Below are positions 14,731 through 14,783 of a stretch of DNA of 14,783 bases, piece by piece (position 1 is the first letter of the stretch; every line of letters starts with the position of its first letter). Position numbers and translations under genes: made by a program. The notes beneath the pieces are model-generated. The model saw only the letters and a list, made by a program, of their open reading frames with translations, did no database searches and had not been told where the DNA came from. Origin of the DNA: an uncultured Muribaculaceae bacterium (GTDB taxonomy: Bacteria; Bacteroidota; Bacteroidia; Bacteroidales; Muribaculaceae); the NCBI GenBank assembly GCA_910587545.1, contig CAJUMI010000065.1:1-14783 (forward strand). The letters are read 5' to 3'.

Positions 14731-14783
14731 ACAATGATTCGGTAAAATTTGAGGTCGTTCAGTCTTGGCTAAGCTGCTAACAG

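Overview
The window looks like chromosomal DNA from a gut Bacteroidales, most likely of the Muribaculaceae type. The evidence is Bacteroidota-style promoter elements (TAnnTTTG at -7, twice with TTTG 20 bases upstream), few recognisable Shine-Dalgarno sequences, and family-typical proteins: an omega-like RNA polymerase subunit, a BamD lipoprotein, a DUF4301 protein and an IS4-type transposase remnant. The genus is an inference.

Layout. Bases 1-1470 (minus strand) hold the 5' end of rpsO and a bamD-rpoZ pair. Bases 1500-2250 hold a decayed, 5'-truncated IS4-family transposase. Bases 2253-7445 (minus) hold a DEAD-box helicase, a periplasmic TPR protein and a DUF4301 protein. The last two look co-transcribed and end at a strong intrinsic terminator. 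Bases 7551-8097 (plus) are rplS (L19) with its promoter, leader and terminator hairpin. Bases 8098-8409 have no recognised gene. Bases 8410-10650 (plus) are a promoter and two tandem GH18 lipoproteins closed by a hairpin. Bases 10669-11125 (minus) carry two tiny inner-membrane protein genes, one GlsB/YeaQ-like. Bases 11277-13634 (plus) are the pta-ackA acetate operon with a strong terminator. Bases 13608-14730 (minus) carry a small pol-beta-type nucleotidyltransferase followed by a HEAT-like alpha-helical protein of unknown function.

Most of the window is housekeeping: translation, transcription, outer-membrane assembly and acetate/ATP metabolism. The less ordinary parts are the paired GH18 lipoproteins, probably acting on chitin-like or N-glycan beta-1,4-GlcNAc bonds; the DUF4301 protein, whose motifs resemble UDP-sugar pyrophosphorylases; and the nucleotidyltransferase/HEAT-like pair. 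I see no CRISPR array, prophage, complete mobile element or clear new defence system.
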